Assembly: GCF_003149455.1 (NCBI RefSeq)
Contig: NZ_QFFK01000004.1
Span: 434,001 to 498,000, forward strand
Reading direction: 5' to 3'
Length of the DNA: 64,000 nt
From: Chitinophaga deserti
GTDB lineage: Bacteria > Bacteroidota > Bacteroidia > Chitinophagales > Chitinophagaceae
Positions within the stretch are counted from its first letter, which is position 1. Each line of letters opens with the position of its first letter. Made by a program: the position numbers and the translations under genes. The notes under the pieces were generated by a model that was not told where the DNA came from, did no database searches, and saw only the letters and a list, made by a program, of their open reading frames with translations. Positions 44,973-51,327 of this stretch are shown piece by piece.

Positions 44973-45094
44973 TCACCCGGCCATATCGGATTCAGAAAGT
45001 GGCATGGCAAACGGCGCGGCAGCCTTGTGGAAATTCATTTTGGGACGTATACAGATTTGAAATACGAGATTAGCCCTTCATTTAGTATGTCCAT

Positions 45095-45280
45095 TTATGC
45101 TTTTTTATGGGTTACTTTAGCTTTCTTCAGGACATTGTATGTTCTGATCATTTGGGAAAAAAGAAGCACCTTTTCTTTGTCAGAACGATAAATATTTCTC
45201 CGCAAACGTTCCATTTCATTTGCAGAAATGTCAATTTCCTCCTTGGTCTTTTTTTGATCGGATTTATTGTTTTCAGACAT
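45095..45280 (-). CDS. Small helical protein of unknown function
   Basis: A 61-aa highly charged protein from ATG 45280 (an upstream in-frame ATG at 45325 would add 15 residues). The core NEMERLRRNIYRSDKEKVLL, FSQMIRTYNVLKKAKVTHKK reads like a real helical domain. I recall similar short proteins in Bacteroidota with an RSDxEKxxLFxxMIRT...LKKAxxxHK pattern and no assigned role, but cannot verify this. It stands alone at the right edge of the accessory segment. Confidence 0.5.
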   Translation of the reverse strand: MSENNKSDQKKTKEEIDISANEMERLRRNIYRSDKEKVLLFSQMIRTYNVLKKAKVTHKKA

Positions 45281-45469
45281 ATTCATTCTGTTTGAGAGAT
45301 GCATCAAAGATAACGTTTTTACCATATTTACGTAATTAGTAGTAGCAACGTGTGCCCCCTGTAACGGCTGATTTTATTACAATTCAGGGTAGCTTTTAAT
45401 CTGACTTAAAAGAAAATCAGGGAAGATATAAGGAGGCCTTGTATATTCCTGGTCAGGATCTGGATAATA

Positions 45470-46843
45470 TCATGCAGGCACCTGTACCAACCTGCCCGCA
45501 TTCGTGTTTGCGTAGGTCCGTAAAAGATTGAGGATGAATTCGTTCTCAGGGTATTGGGTGAGCCAGTCTTTGAGCATCACCGTATCCGATACCGCCACAT
45601 CACGCGGAACGTACCCCATCCCGTAGAACTTTCCTTTTTCCATGAGGATGCAGCTTTGCTCGGTGGCCTGGCGGCCGGCGTCGAGGATGAGGAACGTGGG
45701 TTGCTCCAACTGCAGGGCTTCTATGGCTTCCAGCACCCGTTTATTGTACTTTTCCGGCTTTTCCTTCTTTTCACAGGCGCCTTTACAGGTTTTTTCGGCT
45801 ATACCGGTGCAGGGATCCGGACTGGTTTGCAGAAAGCAAAGCTTTGGACAGAGCTTGAAATCGCGGATCAGCTGGCGGAGGCGGGTATGGCCTTCGGCCA
45901 GCAGGTTGAAGGCGAAAATGGGATTGCTGTACTTCCTGCGCTTCTCGATGGCCAGGCGAAGGTAGCCCTGCTGGTCTTCAAACGTATAGAACCCGAATTT
46001 CGATTCCACACGCTTCTGCGCATTGTTATATTGTGGCCACAGACGCCTGATCTCTATGGATTCCAGGATGAATGCCATCAGCTCGGTGCCGGTTTTCTCG
46101 AATGTAATGGAATGGATGTTCCGGAGGAACTCCTGCCGCTGGCGGCCGGCGCTGTTGCCCGTAAAATGACTCGTTACCCGCTTGCGGATGTTGCGCGCCT
46201 TGCCTACGTACACCACTTTTCCTTTTTCATTATGGAAATAATATACCCCGGGGGTAGATGGCAGATCGTCTACATACTCCTGAGACAGGTGCAGCGGAAG
46301 CCATTTGTCTTTGGACCGGGCGGCGAGCGCCTGGGCGATGTGGCCCAGCTTATCGGCTGCCAGCATCATTTCAAACAGGCGAACGGTGGCTCCGGCGTCT
46401 CCGGAGGCACGGTGGCGGTTCAGGATTTCTATATTCAGCTGGCGGCAGAGGTTGCCGAGGGAGTATGAGGGGAAGCCGGGGAACACTTTACGGCTGAGGC
46501 GTACGGTACAGAGTTTTTTGGCCTGCAGCTTATAGCCGCAATGGTCCAGCTCATGGCGGAGGAAGGAATAGTCGAAATTAACGTTATGGGCGATGAAGAT
46601 CTGCCCCTGCAGGAGGTTGAAGACGTGTTCTGCGATATCCTCAAAAAAGGGGGCATCAGCTACTGATTCGTCGGTAATACCCGTTAGTGCCTGAATATAC
46701 CGGGGAATGGGTATACCGGGGTTCACCAGTGTTTCGTACTTTCCGGTGATTTGCATCCCATCATGCAGGAAAATAGCTACCTCCGTAATCTTCCCCGCGC
46801 TGGCGTGCCCGCCGGTGGTTTCGATGTCAACAATCGCATACAT
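45470..46843 (-). CDS. DEDD exonuclease / GIY-YIG nuclease fusion (DnaQ-UvrC-like)
   Basis: A 457-aa fusion. Residues 1 to about 165 are a DnaQ-type 3'-5' exonuclease: YAIVDIETTG (Asp, Glu), HNVNFDYSFL (Asp), and HRASGDAGAT (the HxxxxD catalytic pair). Residues about 190-270 are a GIY-YIG domain like UvrC/Cho: PGVYYFHNEKGKVVYVGKAR, NIRKRVTSHF. The C-terminal third has a Cys-rich segment (CPKLCFLQTSPDPCTGIAEK, TCKGACEKK), as in UvrC-type proteins. Likely role: DNA repair or processing of 3' ends and incision near lesions. Start at ATG 46843; the frame is open upstream, but a -7 element immediately before it suggests a near-leaderless mRNA. Confidence 0.88.
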   Translation of the reverse strand: MYAIVDIETTGGHASAGKITEVAIFLHDGMQITGKYETLVNPGIPIPRYIQALTGITDESVADAPFFEDIAEHVFNLLQGQIFIAHNVNFDYSFLRHELDHCGYKLQAKKLCTVRLSRKVFPGFPSYSLGNLCRQLNIEILNRHRASGDAGATVRLFEMMLAADKLGHIAQALAARSKDKWLPLHLSQEYVDDLPSTPGVYYFHNEKGKVVYVGKARNIRKRVTSHFTGNSAGRQRQEFLRNIHSITFEKTGTELMAFILESIEIRRLWPQYNNAQKRVESKFGFYTFEDQQGYLRLAIEKRRKYSNPIFAFNLLAEGHTRLRQLIRDFKLCPKLCFLQTSPDPCTGIAEKTCKGACEKKEKPEKYNKRVLEAIEALQLEQPTFLILDAGRQATEQSCILMEKGKFYGMGYVPRDVAVSDTVMLKDWLTQYPENEFILNLLRTYANTNAGRLVQVPA

Positions 46844-46846
46844 AGG

Positions 46847-46879
46847 GCAAATATACTGCATCATACGCAGTGTATTTGC
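46847..46879. promoter_or_regulatory. 13-bp inverted repeat overlapping the exonuclease promoter
   Basis: GCAAATATACTGC (46847-46859) and GCAGTGTATTTGC (46867-46879) pair at 12 of 13 positions around a 7-bp spacer. The left arm includes minus-strand TATATTTG, a TAnnTTTG -7 element, so a dimeric protein bound here would cover the promoter. It could be a damage-response or autoregulatory operator. Confidence 0.5.
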
Positions 46880-46959
46880 GTACCCCATACCTGTACTGCG
46901 GGAAATACTCATTTTCAAAAACCGGTACCACTACGCATATGTTTCAAAAATCGCCGTGA

Positions 46960-46967
46960 TATTTTTG
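46960..46967 (+). promoter_or_regulatory. Promoter -7 element of the outer-membrane barrel genes
   Basis: TATTTTTG followed by C matches TAnnTTTG. It lies 41 bp upstream of the ATG at 47008 and is the first such element before the tandem pair. Confidence 0.55.
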
Positions 46968-47007
46968 CAGCCGTAAATCCCCAAACGTCATTAAAAAAAT
47001 CGCCAAC

Positions 47008-47583
47008 ATGAAGAAAATTGTTTCAACCCTGCTGCTTTGCTGTGCACTCACAGGAGCCTATGCCCAGATGAAGTTAAACGTTGTACAGGCAGGTATTGGA
47101 TTTGGGAACTCGCTGGATTATGCTTCCGGCGCAAAAGGGATGCCCACCCTTAATTTCACCTACGAGCGCATGTTGCCCTTCAAAGCGGGCCCCGGTACCT
47201 TCGGCGCAGGTATTACTGCTTCTTACCGCAAAGTAACCTGGGAAAGCACCTATCTCGATTATGAAGATGTGGAAACCCGTGCAAAATGGAAACACAGCAA
47301 TGCTATCGTAGCACTGCGCGGTGCTTACCACCTCAATTCAGATGTTATAAAAATCGAAAACCTGGATCTCTACGGCGCAGCTCAGCTGGGCGCACGCTTC
47401 TGGAGCTCCAAATATACCGCCTCCGGTGATTATGGTGAAGGGCTTAAAAATTCAAAAGAAACCGATGTGCATTTCGGCCTGGTAGCCGGTGCCCGCTACT
47501 TCTTCACGCCTAATTTCGGGGTGTATTCCGAAGTGGGTTATGATGTAACCTGGATCAAAATCGGTATAGCAGGAAGATTCTAA
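47008..47583 (+). CDS. Outer-membrane beta-barrel protein (tandem paralogue 1)
   Basis: Exported 191-aa protein. Signal peptide about 1-19 (LLLCCALTGAYAQ). The rest is a series of amphipathic strands with aromatic ends, finishing in VTWIKIGIAGRF with the terminal Phe typical of barrels inserted by the BAM machinery. Size suggests an eight-stranded OmpW/OmpX-like barrel. It is followed after 31 bp by a close paralogue sharing GMPTLNFTYERMLP, GPGTFGAGIT, ALRGAYHLN, LDLYGA-QLGAR and AGARYFFTP. Function not determinable. Confidence 0.88.
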   Translation: MKKIVSTLLLCCALTGAYAQMKLNVVQAGIGFGNSLDYASGAKGMPTLNFTYERMLPFKAGPGTFGAGITASYRKVTWESTYLDYEDVETRAKWKHSNAIVALRGAYHLNSDVIKIENLDLYGAAQLGARFWSSKYTASGDYGEGLKNSKETDVHFGLVAGARYFFTPNFGVYSEVGYDVTWIKIGIAGRF

Positions 47584-47614
47584 TTTTTAATACGGAACCT
47601 AAAGACTAAGTAAA

Positions 47615-48178
47615 ATGAAGAAAATCGTAACAGCAGTCCTATTGATCTGCGGCTCTTTTGGTGCAACCAAAGCACAGGATCAGAAAAATTACATTCAGGC
47701 AGGTGTTGGCTTCGGCAGCACCTACAATTATGGTAATGGCGTAAAAGGTATGCCCACCCTGAATTTTACCTATGAGCGCATGCTGCCTTACAAGGTAGGC
47801 CCGGGTACGTTTGGTGCCGGTATTACCGTTGCTTACCGTAGTGTTAAATGGAAAGATGCTTTCCCTACTGAAGATTATGGTGACTACAAGCAAAGCAACA
47901 TGGTGATTGCCCTGCGTGGTGCATACCACCTGAATCCTGAAATCCTGAAAGTGGACAACCTGGATCTGTATGGTGCCGTACAGCTTGGTGCCCGTCTTTA
48001 CAAAGCGAAGTACACTAAGGACCCCGTGGATGCGCCGTTTGCAAAAACCAGCGATACCAATGCACATTTCGCCATCATCGCCGGTGCGCGTTACTTCTTT
48101 ACACCCGGCTTCGGCGTGTATTCTGAAGTAGGGTACGATCTGGCCTGGATCAAACTGGGTGTTGTAGGAAGATTCTAA
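47615..48178 (+). CDS. Outer-membrane beta-barrel protein (tandem paralogue 2)
   Basis: Paralogue of the preceding gene (187 aa): signal peptide about 1-20, then the same strand pattern (QAGVGFGSTYNYGNGVKGMP, EVGYDLAWIKLGVVGRF). Differences are concentrated in the segments predicted to be extracellular loops (for example KDAFPTEDYGDYKQS against ESTYLDYEDVETRAKWKHS). That is what one expects of a duplicated surface barrel diverging in exposed parts. No separate promoter is obvious, so probably cotranscribed. Confidence 0.88.
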   Translation: MKKIVTAVLLICGSFGATKAQDQKNYIQAGVGFGSTYNYGNGVKGMPTLNFTYERMLPYKVGPGTFGAGITVAYRSVKWKDAFPTEDYGDYKQSNMVIALRGAYHLNPEILKVDNLDLYGAVQLGARLYKAKYTKDPVDAPFAKTSDTNAHFAIIAGARYFFTPGFGVYSEVGYDLAWIKLGVVGRF

Positions 48179-48317
48179 TATCAACCGCTATATTTTTATC
48201 GTTTCCTAACTATTTCTCCCGGCAGGTGACGCCGGGAACTAAGGGCAGCCTGCTCCCGGCAAGGGGGTGGGCTTCCTTTTTTCAGGGCGGTGGTGCAGTA
48301 TTTGCATCTCATCCGGC

Positions 48318-49130
48318 ATGGAATGGACACAACTTATCTTCGAAAAACTGAACCGCTGGGGACAGGCAACCATCAAAATGCTCCCCAACCTGGCACTGGC
48401 CATCGTTATCTTCGTGGCTTTCTATCTTTTGGCAAAGCTCGTAAAGCGCTTCGTATACAAACTCTCCTGCCGCATCTCGGATAAAAAAGCCATCAGCAAC
48501 CTCTTTGCCGGCACTGCCTATTTCATCATCTTCAGCATCGGCCTGTTTTCCGCACTGGAAGTACTGAAGCTGGATAAGGCAGTATCCTCCCTGCTGGCAG
48601 GTGCGGGTATATTAGGACTGGCACTGGGCTTCGCTTTCCAGGATCTTACGTCGAACTTTATTTCCGGTATTTATATCACTTTCCGCAAGCCTTTCGATAC
48701 GGGGCACGTCATAGAAACCAACGGTTTTATTGGTACGGTGGAAGATATCCAGTTCCGGTCTACCACCATGCGCACATCCGACGGGCAGCACCTCATCATC
48801 CCGAATAAGGACATCTTCCAGAAACCCATCATCAATCATTCCCTCACTACTGAGCGCAAAATAGAACTGCACCTGCTCATCCCCTTCAATAAGGAACCGG
48901 CGCCTGTACTGGATGATATAGTTAAAACAGCATTGGGCGTGGTTAACCAGCTGAAGGGCAGTGTGCGCAAAGCGCCGGAAGTGTGGTTCGAGAATATTGA
49001 AGGCGCCAATATCAAACTTATGGTAGCGCTGTGGGTGAGCAACAATACGGATGTTTCGTTCAATAAAGCCCGTCACCAGCTGATTCTACGGCTGCTGGAA
49101 GTGCTTCGGCAGAAACAACTATTGCCCTGA
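48318..49130 (+). CDS. MscS-family mechanosensitive ion channel
   Basis: Small-conductance mechanosensitive channel (270 aa, close to MscS size). Two N-terminal membrane helices (LPNLALAIVIFVAFYLLAKL, YFIIFSIGLFSALEVL) precede the pore-lining TM3 with its Gly/Ala pattern (SLLAGAGILGLALGFAFQDL). The beta domain follows (RKPFDTGHVIETNGFIGTVE, QFRSTTMRTSDGQHLIIPN), then a C-terminal alpha/beta domain. It should open under membrane tension to protect against hypo-osmotic shock. I chose ATG 48318; an upstream GTG at 48267 would add a non-family leader. Confidence 0.94.
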   Translation: MEWTQLIFEKLNRWGQATIKMLPNLALAIVIFVAFYLLAKLVKRFVYKLSCRISDKKAISNLFAGTAYFIIFSIGLFSALEVLKLDKAVSSLLAGAGILGLALGFAFQDLTSNFISGIYITFRKPFDTGHVIETNGFIGTVEDIQFRSTTMRTSDGQHLIIPNKDIFQKPIINHSLTTERKIELHLLIPFNKEPAPVLDDIVKTALGVVNQLKGSVRKAPEVWFENIEGANIKLMVALWVSNNTDVSFNKARHQLILRLLEVLRQKQLLP

Positions 49131-49230
49131 TTCCCCGTCAGTAGAACCAATTACCCACTATGTAGGACCTGCGCCCTACCCTTTCCTGCTGTTTGCAGGG
49201 TGGATAGGTGGACCGGTATTTGCCGCTTAA

Positions 49231-49497
49231 ATGGGAAATCATCACCAAAACCGTTTTACCATGCAACATTCACCAGAACCGCAAGACAAACGGGTACCCG
49301 CAGGAAATAATCCCCTTAACACCGATTTTCGCCCCGGTGGCGAAGATGAAAAGTGGCCGGAAGATCCGCAGACGGAAGCATTCGAAACGGAGAACGATCC
49401 CGATGCACCGAAAGAAGATCCTTATAGCGATCAGGAAGAAATCGGGGATGTCGACAGCGAATGGGAAGCAATCGTCATGGATTACAAAATTTATTAG
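49231..49497 (+). CDS. Small acidic hypothetical protein
   Basis: An 88-aa, very acidic, Pro/Glu/Asp-rich protein (DFRPGGEDEKWPEDPQTEAF, ETENDPDAPKEDPYSDQEEI) ending EWEAIVMDYKIY. It has no motif I recognise and is probably largely disordered. A second ATG at 49261 may be the true start, since the first ten codons are less protein-like. It lies between mscS and another small gene, all rightward. Confidence 0.55.
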   Translation: MGNHHQNRFTMQHSPEPQDKRVPAGNNPLNTDFRPGGEDEKWPEDPQTEAFETENDPDAPKEDPYSDQEEIGDVDSEWEAIVMDYKIY

Positions 49498-49537
49498 AGA
49501 ACATATCTTATTGAATAACCATTAAACATCTATCACA

Positions 49538-49783
49538 ATGAAATCGACGATCACTCCCCTGAGCCTCATCCTCGCCTTTGTGGTGTTTTCGATGACGCAA
49601 GCCTGGAGCAGCACGGCCGGCACCGCTGCCACCGTGAATACGGATGCAACAATTAGCTGGACAGACACGGTACCCCAGCAACCTGGCGATACCACTCCGA
49701 AGAAAAAGAAGAAGAAAGACAAGAAAGAACACGATACAACTAATCATCCGAAACCAGACACGTTCCGTACACTTAATCCATAG
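49538..49783 (+). CDS. Small secreted lysine-rich protein
   Basis: An 81-aa protein with a convincing signal peptide (MKSTITPLSLILAFVVFSMT, QAWSS) and a mature part of low complexity: Thr/Ala-rich, then a basic KKKKKKDKKEHD run, then Pro/Thr-rich. Function unknown; likely periplasmic or secreted. A strong hairpin with a T-run follows the stop. Confidence 0.6.
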   Translation: MKSTITPLSLILAFVVFSMTQAWSSTAGTAATVNTDATISWTDTVPQQPGDTTPKKKKKKDKKEHDTTNHPKPDTFRTLNP

Positions 49784-49807
49784 CATACAGGATGTTCGGG
49801 ATTACAC

Positions 49808-49845
49808 GAAAATGGCTGTTTCCGTAAAGGAGACAGCCATTTTTC
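49808..49845. terminator. Intrinsic terminator shared by convergent genes
   Basis: ATGGCTGT (49812-49819) and ACAGCCAT (49833-49840) form an 8-bp stem followed by TTTTT on the plus strand and preceded by AAAA, so it can serve both the small secreted-protein gene and the convergent SRPBCC gene. Confidence 0.8.
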
Positions 49846-49881
49846 TATGGGTTAGTGATCCGGAGATTTGCTCCGTAAGGC

Positions 49882-50601
49882 TTAACCGTGTGCAGTGTTA
49901 TCTGCCACAGGAGTACCTTCCAGATGCTGTTTGAAACGTTTGATATCGTGCCTTACCAGCTGCGCGAAAGCAGGGTTCATCAGCCTTGCCAGCGTGGCCC
50001 CCATAAAGCCTGCGGGTGGCCGGTAAGAGAAAGTAACGAGTAATTCCGTACCGCCGTTTTCCGTATCCCGGAAGCGTACTTTGCCTGCATTGGCTATTTC
50101 CGCCCCTTCGAGGGAACGCCAGGAGAGCTCTTCGCCGGGCTTGTCTTCCGTGATCTCTGCATCCCATTCCAGCGTCATATTGCCGGCCAGTTTGATGGTC
50201 CAGTGCGAATGCTTCGCATCGAGCACCTCCACATCGTGCAGGTGCGCCATAAACAAGGGCAGGTTACCCAGCTGGCGCCAGTAGGCAAACACCTCACTTC
50301 TGGGCCTGTCTACTATCAGCGACGTGCGGATATTTACCGCGCGGGCATGTTTGGGGCGCTGCTCATCTTCGATGGCTGCGGTAATGGGGCAGTTGCCGGA
50401 AAGCCCCCTGTATAACAGATACCCGCCTACCAATATGCGGCCCAGGCTGCCGAGGGGCGATTGTTTGAGGTTGGCGACACCAAGATACAGCAGGGAAGCA
50501 CCTGCTGCGGAGGATATGATCCTGCCGGTTTTGGATACGTTGATGACGGTCGATTTTTCGTAAAGTGAGCCCGCACGGGGACGGTTATTATTTTGACTCA
50601 T
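49882..50601 (-). CDS. SRPBCC (polyketide-cyclase-like) protein with N-terminal DUF2892-type membrane segment
   Basis: A 239-aa protein. Residues about 25-75 have two short hydrophobic helices (ISSAAGASLLYLGVANL, LGRILVGGYLLYRGLSG) like the DUF2892 inner-membrane module. Residues about 88-225 form an SRPBCC domain (VDRPRSEVFAYWRQLGNLPL, FMAHLHDVEVLD, HWTIKLAGNMTLEWDAEI). This pairing is common in bacterial stress-associated membrane proteins of unknown ligand. It could bind a hydrophobic molecule at the membrane. Single gene; ATG at 50601. Confidence 0.85.
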   Translation of the reverse strand: MSQNNNRPRAGSLYEKSTVINVSKTGRIISSAAGASLLYLGVANLKQSPLGSLGRILVGGYLLYRGLSGNCPITAAIEDEQRPKHARAVNIRTSLIVDRPRSEVFAYWRQLGNLPLFMAHLHDVEVLDAKHSHWTIKLAGNMTLEWDAEITEDKPGEELSWRSLEGAEIANAGKVRFRDTENGGTELLVTFSYRPPAGFMGATLARLMNPAFAQLVRHDIKRFKQHLEGTPVADNTAHG

Positions 50602-50682
50602 ATGCTGATTTGAAACAGAAATACTGCAGTTATAACAACGGGGATAACAGCAGTGTTCGGAAATATTGGTGATTTGGGTGGT

Positions 50683-51267
50683 TTATCCCAGCTGATGTAC
50701 ACCCCTGTTCCGCGTTAAATGCTGTCCTTCTGCGATTTCTTCGATCATTTTGGCGCAGAAAGCGGGTAAGTCTTCCGGACTGCGGCTGGTTACCAGTCCA
50801 TTGTCGGTCACTACTTCCTGGTCTGTCCAGTCGGCCCCGGCGTTAATAAGATCCGTTTTTATGGAATGATAAGAGGTCATTTTCCTGCCCTGGGCTATGC
50901 CTGCTTCGATGAGCGTCCACGGGCCGTGGCAGATGGCTGCGATGGGTTTGGCTTCTTCCGAAAATCCTTTTACGAATTCTACGGCGTCTTTACTGGCACG
51001 GAGCAGGTCGGGGTTCATAACGCCGCCGGGGAGTACCAGAGCGTCGAAGGATTCGGAGGAAACTTTGTCTACCGTGGCGTCTACATCATATTCTCCTCCC
51101 CAGTTCTTCTCTGCCCAGGCTTTCACCTTGCCGGATTTCAACGATACCACGGTCACTTCCGCGCCCGCGTTCTTCAGGGCTTTCACCGGTTCGGTAAATT
51201 CGGATTCTTCAAATCCGTTTGCCACCAGTACGGCTACTTTCTTGTTCTGCAGCGTTTGTTTTTCCAT
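50683..51267 (-). CDS. DJ-1/PfpI-family class I glutamine amidotransferase-like protein
   Basis: A 194-aa cytoplasmic protein of the PfpI/YhbO group. The fold starts KKVAVLVANGFEESEFTEPV (the Glu of FEESE lies near the active site). The nucleophile elbow is AAICHGPWTLIEAG (Cys), and the following His completes the usual dyad. FDALVLPGGVMNPD is the typical pre-elbow strand. Members act as stress-response proteases, deglycases or chaperones; the exact activity is debated for the family. I chose ATG 51267; an upstream TTG would extend the N-terminus without family similarity. Confidence 0.92.
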   Translation of the reverse strand: MEKQTLQNKKVAVLVANGFEESEFTEPVKALKNAGAEVTVVSLKSGKVKAWAEKNWGGEYDVDATVDKVSSESFDALVLPGGVMNPDLLRASKDAVEFVKGFSEEAKPIAAICHGPWTLIEAGIAQGRKMTSYHSIKTDLINAGADWTDQEVVTDNGLVTSRSPEDLPAFCAKMIEEIAEGQHLTRNRGVHQLG

Positions 51268-51327
51268 GACGTTTGTTTTTAGCAGGTTGTTAAAGACAAT
51301 ACACTGCAAAAACAGTTCCAGCCGGTA

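Noticed and set aside
48218-48290. Hairpin CCCGGC/GCCGGG and a nearby T-run considered as a terminator after the barrel genes
   Set aside because: The stem and the T-run are separated by about 40 bp and the intervening pairing is not clean.
49208-49525. A 105-codon basic frame overlapping the small acidic protein
   Set aside because: Composition (Lys/Arg/Ile-rich) looks like an off-frame reading; the acidic frame at 49231 is more protein-like.
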